64,000 bases of DNA, from assembly GCA_004352715.1 (NCBI GenBank), contig SCFE01000062.1, positions 1,743,185 through 1,807,184 of the forward strand. Direction: 5' to 3'. A model generated the notes under the pieces. It did not search any database. It was not told where the DNA came from and saw only the letters and a list, made by a program, of their open reading frames with translations. The DNA is from Hofstenia miamia (Eukaryota > Xenacoelomorpha > Acoela). The position numbers and the translations under genes were made by a program. Below, piece by piece: positions 11,331 to 23,713 of the stretch; positions within the stretch are counted from its first letter, which is position 1; each line of letters opens with the position of its first letter.

Positions 11331-12175
11331 CCTCTCCTATTCTATTTGTTAATTATACAAATAGTATTAATCTAAAAATGCAACAGCCTTATACAAAAGT
11401 ATATGGAAAAGCACAACATAGCATTATTAGATACTCAGATGATACCTTGATAATTTCTGCAATTAAGGCTTCTAAGGCATGCACAGATTTTAGTAATGCT
11501 CAGGTTAATATCAATGATTTAGAAGATCAGTTCAATAATTTGAACTTAATTGCCAATGATGAAAAATCAAAATGCATGATTTCTCTAACATCAATATTCA
11601 ATATGAAGCTTTAATCAAATATGGTATTGATAGTAACTTTACTCTCAATGTTACTGTTATTAAAACAGACACTTCTTGCATTTATTTGGGAGTAACTGTT
11701 GATAACAAACTCAATTTTAGTAAACACATAAACAGCATAATCAAACAAAAATTTATCATATAACCAATAACTTAGTGTTTATAGCCAAATTTTTCAATTC
11801 TGATAGCTGCTGGTACATTTTCAAAACATATATTTTATTGTTAATTACCTATGCTGCACCTGCATGCATATATCTTCTAAGCATCAAAGCAAGTGAATAA
11901 ATTATCTTGAAATGAAAATCATCTGGTCTTTAATGCAATAAACTTCAAAGGTGCTATGTATCAGGGTTGTCTACTTAAGGCATCAAATACAATATTCTGT
12001 AGAACAAAGGAAATTAGTTATTCTTTTGTAGCTGTAGCAAGAAAATTCCTCACTTATAATACCTTGCCTAATCCATTGTTGTAATTTATGATTTTTTGTA
12101 TATTTTGAACTCATTCCCTTTTATAATATATTTGATACACGAATTAAAGCAATTATTATTCTTATTATTAAACTG
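11331..12175 (+). mobile_element. LINE reverse transcriptase fragment
   Basis: An open frame enters from the gap (11333-11614) with SPILFVNYTNSINLK, then the active-site box IIRYSDDTLIISA and LNLIANDEKSKCMI; an overlapping frame (11572-11763) continues with CIYLGVTVDNKLNFSKHIN. Together these are palm motif C through the YLGV thumb of a LINE RT. Later text has stops and ends in an ATT-type run near 12155. One frameshift separates the two frames. The 5' half lies in the gap or is lost. Confidence 0.8.
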
Positions 12176-12599
12176 TAAAAATGGCATTACTAAGATTCAA
12201 TTAGTTATTAACTTCGTTCTTCATACCTGATAATAAATAACTATACATATTTTGCTTTATTTATTGCTTGAAGAAATTTTTCTAATTATTGTATACAAAA
12301 AATATTGTTTTGTCATGTAGAAGTTTGACTTTTTACCCAAGCACCTTATAAATGTATAGTTAAATAGTTCTAGGAAATATTTTCGATTAATTTTACTGCT
12401 TTCTTGATTTTTTTTAGAAAAATTGGTAAGCTTACTTAAGTAATGCCAGAACAAATTATTCTTACGTTTGTGGCGTTCATGATTCTAACTGTAATTGTTA
12501 AACGATTTGTACGAAAATTTATTAGCTTGATTGACTTGCACTTCATATATATTACATTTTTTTGAAGGCTTCCGTTTCAGAACTTAACTCAAAATATCA

Positions 12600-13345
12600 A
12601 ACAATTATTAAAAAATGGCGTTATTATCAAAATTAATTTACTATCATCCAACTGAAATTAACTCTCTGAAGCTAAAAATTGGCACCTTTTCATTCTGTAT
12701 ACTAACATTAATCGACGAACTGCTGATTGCTACATCGCAATTTTCCGCATCACTACTTTGTGTAATGAAAACCTGGTCATCAGAATCATACAGTTCATCC
12801 CTTCCTCTACAATACCCCTTTCATTGAATACTGCCAAACTAAATTGGGGTGCAATGGTTTTCATACTTAGCTTGGGAAATGTCTTCAGCCATCTTATCGA
12901 ATTCATACTTCTACATATTTCTATTGTACATACCGCCCTCTCTTAAAACAGTTTGATGACCGAAATGTCATTATTTCCAAGATTGTTGAAAACCTTGTTT
13001 TATCCAGATCTGAGTTAATAATATGTGGCAACTTATATTTCAGCTTCATTGAACAATAAATGTACCCAATCTGCTCCGTTTTTTCTGACAAATCTTGTCT
13101 TGCGAAATACACAGGTATTCATATAAATAGGATGGCTGCAAATGGTAAACTACTAATGCAATTCGTGATTTTCACTTTAACATTGGCAGTCAATATCGCT
13201 GCTTCATTTTATCTCCGTGTATGAAATGCCACTGGTTGACAGTATAAAGAGCGCCTCCAGCACTCGAATGCCAACCATTTTCAAATAATTTAGTTCTAAA
13301 TTTGTATTTTATTTGAAATAAATAGTATTATTATTATTATAACAC
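12600..13345 (+). mobile_element. LINE endonuclease-domain remnant
   Basis: Near 12924 the text reads LYIPPSLK and, after a frameshift, QFDDRNVIISKIVENLVLS and SELIICGNLYF (about 12950-13050). This matches the spacing of the Y-R-P-P motif and the G-D-x-N motif of an AP-type LINE endonuclease, with the catalytic Asp-Asn pair altered to G-N-L. The fragment ends in a short ATT run near 13328. Several frameshifts: inactive. Confidence 0.5.
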
Positions 13346-15060
13346 AGCTCAGTCCAGTCTTGATGTTATCCTTGTGCAGGTAATAACCGATGCAAGATTA
13401 TTTGATGCCCTAGAATATGGAGCAAATCTAGACAATTTTGATAATTTCACCCTTAACCCTAAAACTAAAGAACATACTAACAATCTGTTATCCTCCGCAA
13501 ACTATTTACGACCTAAGACACACATTTTTATTTGTAGATTTGCGCACGTTCTCTGATTTACAATCAACGAACTATATGATACCGAAGACGATTTACAAAT
13601 CTATAATGTTGATACCTTCCAAATAAATTTCATCTCTTGATTCTAATCCTCCTAGATTTTCAAGGTGAAACCTAGATATATAATTAAATGCGATGAAGTA
13701 AATAACACAGTGATAAACATATCTTAAAAAAATTGTCTGAGATCGTGCAACGATTTAAAGACATCTTGGCAACTTTGCCATGCTTTCACAAAAGAAAATA
13801 TTAAAAGGCCTCTTAACCACTTACTGAGCCCCTCTATTAAAGATGCCCTAAACGCAATATGTTCCTCTTTTAATCAATTCATGTATTCACAGTGTAGAGT
13901 AAGCCAAGATATGATTGCATTCTAGTGAAAACTTCACCTTCACATCGCCTCTCACAGTATATAATTATGTTCATTCCAGTAAGGAGGAAGGAACTGGTCA
14001 AGAGAAGTTGTTTAGAGCTGTTTTCGTATATTATTGCTGAAACTCAATCTAATATTGTAAATCATTCTCACATGGCTATTATTTTTCTGCTCATATTTGA
14101 AACCGCAAATATGTACTCCCTGCCAAAGACTAGTCAACCTGAAATAAATTATTTGAGGCCAATTTCATTACCGTCTATACCTTCAAAATCTTTAGAAACT
14201 TCTACTCTGTTCACAATAAAAGATACCTTCATCCTATAATTGACAAATTGTATTTGGTTTATATGAGAAAGAAGTGGACTTGGATAACGCTTTTATTTTA
14301 GAGTAAATAGTAAACGTTCCGAATGATGGTGATAGCGTTCGACACCGTGCCCACCCGAAACTCATGTCTAAGCTTTCAACTGCCCTTCTTAACTTTGTAG
14401 TCTTTTTTGGTACTACACCGGCGCAAAGAGTATAAGCGATGTGCCGCAAAAAACCCTACTGGGTTCTCTGCTCTTTTTTTACTTGTCTGACTTATGCGAA
14501 ATTAATAGTGCACTTGTAAAATTTGCCGACGACTTAACGAGTGTAATTCGTTTGAAGAAATTAGTTACTGATATTCACACTGATGCTGACCACATAGCTA
14601 AATTCTGTGACGACAACAACCTAAACAGCTAAATAGTCTAAATAAGCTAAATTGCATTTGCGACAAAACTTGAAATTTTGGGTGTCACATTTTAATACAA
14701 TATATAGGCGTAATTCCTCGAGGTAAACTATATTAAGACAAACTATATAAATAAATGAATACTGTGGTCCGTTTTTGATTCAGTTTATTCCATATTCAAT
14801 CGTGCAGGGAAAAATAATGACTCATGGCTAAAGTGGGTTATCACCTGTAAACAATTTAAGCTGTAATAAATGTAAGAAAGTGAAACCCCGGTGAGTATCG
14901 TCTTACCTCCTACATTCCGGACAAAGAAGAATTCTCAAGTAGATACCAACAGCGAAACTACACACTCTCACTGCACCAAAAACAATTCTTACCATTTATG
15001 ATAAGTTTTGGGTATTTAAATAAATTGTATTGTTGTCACTATGTAATATAAAAGTTTTTC
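13346..15060 (+). mobile_element. LINE reverse transcriptase pseudogene
   Basis: Broken frames follow LINE order: INYLRPISLPSIPSKSLE (about 14145-14200, the N-Y-R-P-I-S-L-L block), then TLLGSLLFFYLSDL and the active site VKFADDLTSVI with AKFCDDNNLN (14441-14632), then EILGVTF near 14672 and LPPTFRTKKNSQ near 14910. Motif A and the normal P-Q-G-S are lost or mutated. Stops and frame changes throughout. It lies directly behind another plus-strand LINE piece, and the two may derive from one element. Confidence 0.7.
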
Positions 15061-16000
15061 TTCTTCCTGTTTGACTGCTGCGTTGTGGTTTTCGCAGTAT
15101 AGCACGTCTAACAAAACGTTATATGCATTAGAGACCATCTGTTCGAAGTCTTTTGTCACATTCAAATGTTTTCATACAGGTATGGTCTAAGATTTTCATG
15201 CGTTCCGGTTTCTTGGAATATGTTATTGCGTTTTATTTACTTCCATTAAAGTGTTGCCCTATCTAAATCTAGGACTTAGAAATTAAATTCAATTATTTAC
15301 TCCCGAAATTTGCGTGTGTGAGATTACCTATTGAATACACGTGTCTCAAGACAGCTAGCAAGCTTCACAATATATCTATGCGTTCATTGTTTTCTAGTAA
15401 ATTGATTTCGAGAGTTTCTCGAATCTTCACTTGATCAATGCCAGGAAAAAACATCTATGTTGTGTTTGATTGGAAAAACCATGAATCATTTCCTTCGTTT
15501 TAGAAATATTAAGATTTGAGAACTATTAATAAGTATAACTTATGTTGTTTCATCGGAATATTTCGAAATGCGCTCGCTATCTCGATGTAGCCAATGAATG
15601 GCAACGGAATATACAGCCTACAGGTGGCCCTTGCGAAGTATGTGGCATATTCTTCTAATCTAAGTTATTTTCAAGAGCGAACGATTATTAACTAAATTAA
15701 AGGCTTTCCAGAAGTCTATCTGGAAAGTTCTCACAATCTGAAAATTCATTTTATCTTTGTGGTTAGTTATTACAAGCTATAATCGAATGATTGCACTTTT
15801 TTTATAAATTAATCCCCTTTTAATTGCTGTTTAACATATTTTCTAACAATTATTTTTTCGCAAGCTTTTACTATTTACTTATCTATCTGCTGTCCAGCTT
15901 CTCATCTGGATTTCTTCTAGACTTACTCTTTTTTAGTTCCTTGCATTCCAAACCTGATCTCCCCAGCTTAAATTAGAACCATCTTTCTGCACGCTCGGAT
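15061..16000. other. No gene seen
   Basis: Mixed AT-rich sequence between two LINE fragments; no frame of note on either strand. Confidence 0.5.
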
Positions 16001-18170
16001 TTGGAGAAGGCTGATCTTTTCAATGCCTATTTCGCCTCGAATTTCTCGGATCCTGTCTCTCTCTGTCCAGGTCCTCCTGCCACCTCCGCACTGATTCGCC
16101 TATGTGACATTGTCTTCAACGCCCACAATCATGCAAGTTGTCTGGTCCCTGCTATCCTGACGGCGTCCCTTTGTCATTCACGAAACTTCCTCAACTCTTT
16201 CCATCCATTTAAAGCATTTCTTCTCCTCTATGCGTTTCCCGCTTTGCTGGAAAACAACTTGGATCTCTCCACTGCTATTCTATCTCGAATGTCTATCATC
16301 TTTGAACGCCTTGTTTTTCGTTATGTATTCCCGAAAATTCGTCACCTCATCTCTTCTTCCCAGCATGGCAACCTTCCTGGTCGCTCTACGATTACTAACC
16401 TGCTCACTCTGATCATCATACTCATCTTGGAGTTCAACTTGCNCCCTGAATGTTTTGTGACTGAGTTCCGCACTAAGTTCATGACTGTTGAACAGATTGT
16501 AGAAGTACAACCGAATACTCTACTTCCATGCCTGCCATCTCCTCCTGTTCAATCGTGTGCTTACTCGCAAATTGGACCTTTATCCTTTTGATTTCATTAA
16601 GTTCTCCCTATTGGTGGCCTTCTCGTTCCAGCATGGCAACCTTCCTGGTCGCTCTACGATTACTAACCTGCTCACTCTGATCATCATACTCATCTTGGAG
16701 TTCAACTTGCTGCTAACTTGAATTGGTCTAGTCATGTGTCATTTCGCCTTCGCAAAGCTAATTCCTCATTATTTGCCCTCTTTCGCAATGTTCCCTTTAA
16801 TTCCACGGCTGCTGTGAAACTCTCTTTGTTCCACTCTACAAAGATGCTCTTCTCAAATTCTCCACTCTCCCGCTGATACTGTACTTCCATGTCTGTGATC
16901 TCCTTCTGTTCAATCGCTTGCTCACTCGCAACCTTCCTGGTCACTCTACGATTACTAACCTGCTCACTCTGATCGAAAACTGCTACTTTCACTCTGATAG
17001 TAATGATCCTGGTTGTATTATCTTTCTTGACATCTCAAAAGCGTTTGATCGCCTCCCTCATTCCATTCTGCTTGACAAGTTACGTTTATTTGGTTTTGAT
17101 GTGGATTTCATCGAACTGTTCCAGTCTTACCTGACCAATCGCCACCAGTGTGTCAAAATCAACTCGTCTATCTCTTCTCCTGTCCCCGTTACTAGTGGTG
17201 CCCCTCAAGGCNTCGAAAACTGCTACTTTCACTCTGATAGTAATGATCCTGGTTGTATTATCTTTCTTGACATCTCAAAAGCGTTTGATCGCCTCCCTCA
17301 TTCCATTCTGCTTGACAAGTTACGTTTATTTGGTTTTGATGTGGATTTCATCGAACTGTTCCAGTCTTACCTGACCAATCGCCACCAGTGTGTCAAAATC
17401 AACTCGTCTATCTCTTCTCCTGTCCCCGGTACTAGTGGTGCCCCTCAAGGCTCAGTGTTTGCTGTTCTTTTCTTCCTCGTTGCCATTAACGACCTCCCTC
17501 ATTCTGTTCTCAACTCGTCTTGCCTGCTGTATGTTGACGACACTGCGATTTTTGATTTTGGTTGGTCTTTTGCTTCGAATATTTTTTCTGATCTTGAGCA
17601 ATTGTCTACTTGGTCCTCTGTCAACCATCTTGATTTTAGCTCTACCAAGACATGTGGTATTTCCTTTTCTGATTTGCCTCTACCTGTGAACTTTGCGCCT
17701 CACCACATTCATCTTGGAGTTCAACTTGCTGCAAACTTAAATTGGACTGGACATGTGTCTTTGCTTCTCCGCAAAGCTAATTCCTCGTTATTTGCCCTTT
17801 TCCGTAATGTTCCTTTTAATACCTCGTCCGCTGTGAAGCTCTCTTTGTTCAAGTCCATTCCTCGCGCCATTCTTCTCTACGCGTCTCCTTGTTGGTGGCC
17901 TTCTCGTGCTTTGTTCCACTCCATGGAACGTTTCCAGAAACGTGCTTTCAAATGGATCTCCTCTTTGGACTATGAAGACGCTCTGCTGAAATTCTCCACT
18001 CTCCCGCTGTCACTCTACTTCCATGCCTGTGATCTCCTTCTGTTCAATCAACTACTGACTCGCAAATTGGATCTTGATCCTTTTGATTTCATTAAGTTCT
18101 CTAATTCCTGCTGCACTCGCTCTGATGATGTTGTCACCTTCTCCATTCGTCGTACAAAGAAACATCGCAN
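16001..18170 (+). mobile_element. LINE ORF2, best preserved copy, locally rearranged
   Basis: A LINE reverse transcriptase with long open frames. Visible in order: EKADLFNAYFASNFSDP (16001), FERLVFRYVFPKIRHLISS and GRSTITNLLTL (16303-16410), motif A FLDISKAFDRLPHSIL (17023 onward), TSGAPQGS (17431), active site LLYVDDTAIFDF (17523 onward, YVDD at 17529-17540), HLGVQLAANLNWTGHV (17710) and a C-terminus to RRTKKHR (18168). The 440-codon frame 16918-18240 contains an artificial or recent 239-bp tandem copy (16973-17211 and 17213-17451, one mismatch) joined by a single n. The 16.36-16.98 kb part repeats the GRSTITNLL segment three times with internal deletions. A TA array follows the C-terminus, as at 23330-23703. 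No endonuclease domain is visible here. Family: Jockey/CR1-like, clade uncertain. Confidence 0.85.

Positions 18171-18199
<29 letters not shown>
18170..18199. repeat. (TA)n array at LINE 3' side
   Basis: TA array joined to the LINE C-terminus by a single n; sequence between the ORF end and the tail may have been lost in assembly. Confidence 0.85.
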
Positions 18200-18206
<7 letters not shown>

Positions 18207-20330
18207 AAAACAACTGACATTCTTGGCGAGCATTTCTTAGAAATATTTATGGCAAATCACGGGTGGCCGAATTCTTTTTTCCACTACTGTATTACGCTTC
18301 ACATGATTCAAATTATTATCAGAAATTCGCGCATATTGCTAGTTTCAATACTAATATTTCCTTGACAGTTTTTTTCAGATTGAATATCTGGAATCTGTTC
18401 ATTATTAAAATAAAACCTAAATTTGATCAAAAATTTTATGATCTGTTCTATTACATGTTCGGCCTTAGCCTCAGTAGTTTTTAAAGGTAGCATTATAACA
18501 TTATTCAAAGGCTAACTTAATCGCGTTAACAGAAAATTCAATTTTGTAAGACTTAAAATTTGGAGTCATGTCTAGTCGAGTATTCGAAATTTAATCTTTT
18601 ACAGTTTTCGATTCCACTCGAATTGTATTGATTTGATATTGAAAAGTACCATGTATAGTTCTAAAATTGAAAAAATATATATCTTTGTCTGATTGAATTA
18701 ACTTCGAAAAAAATGATGTCGAACCCATTAGAGGAATTAGGGTAGATTGATATTGTTTTGGTAATCTCTTCTTGCTGAATACAAGATTAATAATAGATTG
18801 ATATTAATTTTTTAACAAAAAGTTTCACTTTCCAGTCGTTCATAAAAAGACATGTTAAATTCTCATTAGCATAAATGACGTTTTCAAACTGGTAAACAAA
18901 CTTCACATTTTACTCAAGTGATAGCTGAAAGGCGCTTTTTCTTTAATTTAATAACAGCACTGATTGATGCTTATTATTTTCCTTCCAATACTGACCCGTT
19001 TGTTTGGAATATCATTGATGTAGAACGCAAATTGAGATAGATTTTACGTTATAGTGATTGTATTAATTAATGAATTAGCTTGTCTTCAGAATTAATAATT
19101 ATTGTATTATGAAATTGTATCATATTTGAAAAGTATTCACTTCTCAGTAACAGCCAATTTATTGAAAAAAACTACTGTATGAAAAGTGACTTTTATGGTA
19201 TACCAGAAATCTCCGAATAAGAAACCTGCATGAACTTTGTAATTATAGTAATGAATTATAAGTGAGGATGCACTAGATAGTGACAATTTGTACCCTTATG
19301 TTCAAATTATGTTATTCACGCAATCTTGGAGTTCACTAGGCCACTCACTCATCAAAATAAAAGCCATATTTTAAGATAATATATTTATTTATTTTAATCA
19401 GAAATAATCATCTGATAGATTAAATGTAGTTTAAGTGTAAAAAATTATTTTAATTCGTAAGGAAATAGAAGTTCGCAGTTTTTCTAATTTCTCTTTCAGA
19501 TGGTAGATTCCTTAACTTTACTTTTTGATAAAATATTCCGTTCTTTTTTTGTTAAATTTTCAAGAACATTGTCATTTCTTGATATTTTTGTCATGTTCTG
19601 AAATCAAATGTGAAATCGCACGAAAATAGCATCCTAAATTTTACAATAACTTTAGAATAAGAACCTATGAGTTCCCTTCTAAGTTTTTGTTCTCCTCAAT
19701 AGAATTGCTACATCATATGTTCCCGCCACATATGTATGCTGTACTTATGAAACACGAAAAATTTTCTTATAACAATGATTTGAAATTCTCATATGGAAAT
19801 TAAACTGTTTTACCCATATCAATAAAAAACATTTAGAAATATATTCAGAATAGATTTTGTTTATTTCAAATTTTTAGCCATTCGAAAAAAAACAGGAGAT
19901 TCAAATGTTTCCCCTCTATGATCACATAATTTGCGTCAAGTAATAGTCTCTATCTAATCATAATATTATCAGAAACAAAAGAGCACAAATGAAAATATAT
20001 AAAGTATACAAATGAATTGCTATCCACTCTAAACAAAATGTATGATATCGAGATACTGAGCAACTAAGATAAGCTTTATGCATTTAACCCTTTAACGATG
20101 GCTTAGAAACACTCTCTATCAAGCCATTTTTGTCGTCGCCTCACAGTATGATTTTCATTTTTCTCACGGTGGCTATTTATTATATTGTGGATTCAAATTT
20201 ATTTTGATTCTTTATTTCCCTTCATTTATGCCTGATTACAACTAGTGTTTAGCATTAATATATTACTGTTAGGATTTTGAATCGCTCAGTTAATTATGGA
20301 CATCACTGTAAATTTAGAATATTTTCGTTC
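18200..20330. other. No gene seen
   Basis: About 2.1 kb of AT-rich sequence. Short frames at 18263-18484 (+) and 18308-18508 (-) overlap each other and have no family resemblance. Could be upstream or intronic sequence of the PUS1 gene. Confidence 0.5.
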
Positions 20331-20674
20331 CAGTGCTTCGGAGCCAAGGAGCAGAGCATTTTCCTCGGAGCTGGAGCAACATTTAAAATGCCGGCGGAGG
20401 GGAGCCAAATATGTATGGAATAGCTCTAGTCCGCAAGAATTTTTTGAAAAGCTATTTTTATTTGTTGATTTTTGTTCCATAAAGAACTTTGATGTCACAA
20501 AAATGTATTAGAAATCGCTAAAATTTGAAAAAATCAAGTCGCAAATTTTCGTATTTGTGAATATGTTGTAGTCCCGATCACAATAGAGCTGGAGTAGGAG
20601 CTAAATTTGAATGAGAATGTGCTCCGAAGCGGGAGTTGGAGCAGCTTCATATTTGGGCCTGCTCAGAAGCCCTG
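20331..20674. mobile_element. MITE-like element with GGAGC motifs
   Basis: Left end CAGTGCTTCGGAGC and right end, on the complement, CAGGGCTTCTGAGC match at 12 of 14 positions, giving a 344-bp element. Subterminal GGAGC/GCTCC words recur on both sides. The CAG-starting termini suggest a hAT-type origin, but no clear 8-bp target duplication is seen. It ends 50 bp before the first PUS1 exon. Its 70-codon frames on both strands are by-products. Confidence 0.6.
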
Positions 20675-20724
20675 TTTTAAACATAGCATTTGTAACATTT
20701 GTATAACTTTTGATTTGTTTCTAG

Positions 20725-23663
20725 CTTTTATGGAAGAACCACCAACCAAAATTGCAAAAGTAGATTCAGATGCACCTGATGCGTTGTATCATGCTACTCA
20801 AAATCCCGATTCTAGAACCACTGAAAGAACACTTCCTAAAAAGAAAACAGTAGCTGTAATGTTTTCCTATTGTGGAGCTGGTTATCATGGCATGCAACTA
20901 ATTACAGATGATCCTTCATTGAAGTAAGCAAATTTATTTACTTAGTTTTGCGCTATTCATTAATATTTAGAAGCATTGAAGCTGAATTACGAAACGCACT
21001 ACATGCTGCCAAAGCTATTGATGATGAAGATTACGAGTCTCTTAATCGCGTAAAATGGCAACGTGCTAGCCGTACTGACAAAGGCGTTTCAGCTGTCACA
21101 CAATTAGTTTCATTAAAAATGCGACAAGTACTTTTTTATTTTCTGAAATTCAGTGCCGTTTAGATTTCTAATGCAGTTAAAACAATTAATGACCACCTAC
21201 CCGACCATATTCATATTCATCGCATTGTTCGAACTACTCAGTCATTTGATGCTAAGAAATGGGCTTCCAGTCGTCATTATACCTACATTTTACCAACATA
21301 TGCATTAATTCCACCTTCGGAATTAGAATCCAATCGCAGTTCTGTTCGCGTTTCTAATGATCGACTACAGCTACTCAGAGATACATTAAAGCGATATATC
21401 GGAACAAAGAATTATTTTAATTTTACATCACATAAGTCAGGTAAAACTATAATGGCATATCTTCAATCACATACCATATTCTAGTATAGTAGATTGTCTA
21501 GTTGCAATTGCTTGGCATAATTTTTAAGGACAATGCGACGCAGTGGAATTTATTATTATTCTCAAGGAAGCAATAAACAACAATTAATATTAATGAATTT
21601 GTACATATTTACGACAATCTGTTTTTTTATTAACTCAATTAATTTTTTTTAATATATTCATCTCTGGCCTCATATATAAAACCATAAAATGCTCAGTTGA
21701 GAGCTAATCAATTTTGGAAGTTAGGATGTATTGCAAACCGGTCAGGTTGATATCCCTAAAAACTACACAAGTCGACGGACTGGTCAACCGGCATGAAAAT
21801 TAAGAAGTGTCGGTTGTGTTGGGTTACTATTGTCGACCGGTTCTACCCATGAGCTGAATAATAACCCAAAATTATTTTTTCCCAATCATGATCACAAAAC
21901 ATATCATATGAACATGTACATACTCACTGACAAGCCACAATAATAAAAAATGTTTTGATTTGTTTACAACTTGTCTGGAAGGATAAACGCTATCCCTGGT
22001 TCCCAGCACTTTTATGTGATTCTTTGACTTCCCCGTAAGAAAATAACTATTGTTTAGGGGACTTGACTATTTCTAGAACTTTCATTCAAAACGTTGTTTC
22101 ACTTGTATAGAAAATTTGGGAAAACAGAGAAAACCGCATTTTTCAAAAAAATTTATTAGAATTGGAGAAGTTTGCTTAAATTTTCCTCGGCACATGAATT
22201 CAAGATGAGTTTTGAATCTCAGAAATTATTTAAACAAATATTTAATAGTATTTAGAATACCTGTGTATTTGGTGGCAGTGAACTTTGTTGCGATGATATT
22301 AATAGGAATATTTTATTCTGAAGAATTTATTTCACTTTCAATCCTGATTTGCGGCAAAGTACACAACAGTGATATCCATTTGTACTCAAATATAAATGCA
22401 CATACGCCTGCTTGCACACGCACGCTATAGATTTTAAGTAAATCATCAGTCGTGAATCTTAATTGTAGTCAAAATTTTCAGCAGGAACGAATCGTTACAG
22501 AGATCCATGTGTTTAGCCACATTCAAAGGTGCCTTGAAATTGTAGATGTGTTTACGTTAGGCTTTGAAGGGCTCGACAAAACTAGTATATAGTTATATTC
22601 CAAGAGTTTTTTCACTTGTGTTCTTGATATAAGCTTGTATTTACAAAAAGGTAGCCCTCTCTTTTTTTCAATTAAAAGATAGTCATATTAAGTTCGACTG
22701 TAATTAGTTCTGATTGACAGGTTTGATAAGAAATGTTGGAGACAATTATCCATTTCTGTAAAACAAACCAATCCACATTAAATCAATTTTAGCTAATGTT
22801 AGTAGTTAGAAAATATTAAATTAATTTCTTCAGTAAACTGTTTTGTTAGCGTTCATTTTGAATAATTCATTATAATTTAGCGAGAGATCCCAGTGCAGCT
22901 CGGTACATCATATCTTTTGATTGTGATGAACCAATTCTGTATCAACATAAGGATGGCAATGAAGATTCACCTGCAGATTTTGGTACTTATGAGATTTAAT
23001 GTTTATTATATATATATATATATATNNNNNNNNNNNNNNNNNNNNNNNNNNNNNNNNNNNNNNNNNNNNNNNNNNNNNNNNNNNNNNNNNNNNNNNNNNN
23101 NNNNNNNNNNNNNNNNNNNNNNNNNNNNNNNNNNNNNNNNNNNNNNNNNNNNNNNNNNNNNNNNNNNNNNNNNNNNNNNNNNNNNNNNNNNNNNNNNNNN
23201 NNNNNNTATATATATATATTTGTTAAGTGAATTTCTAGCTTAAACTTCTGCACTAATTTTACTATTACCCTTGTTCTTGAGCTTCAAGTTCTTCATCTTC
23301 TTTACTTCACTCTCTTTTGTTAGAAAAATATTTTCATGATCCCTTTGATTACATTCAATTTGCTCCTTCTCGCTCTACACGTTCTGATATTTCTCTTGTA
23401 TTTCATAAGCACGTACTCACAAAGCTCGCTCACAAAATTCTTTCTTCATTCGCAATGTTCCTATTGCTAACTACCTGATTATTGCTTATCACTCCGACTT
23501 TTTCTAAGTTTCGTCTAAATTTTAGTCCTCTTTCTACTGCTTAGTCTAGTCCTCTTTTGTTACTTGCTTCAATTTTGATCATCCCGGTTCTTTTTTTTCT
23601 TATACATTTCAAATTTGTAAATGTTCTTCCTGCTCTTATTAATATTTTTAGTATTATTTTAAG

Positions 23664-23713
<50 letters not shown>

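Noticed and set aside
20296-20511. Overlapping 70-codon frames on both strands at the GGAGC element
   Set aside because: Explained by the non-coding MITE-like element.
21735-21850. Clustered ACCGGTC-type words, also loosely present at 41430-41490
   Set aside because: Similarity between the two sites is too weak to define an element by eye.
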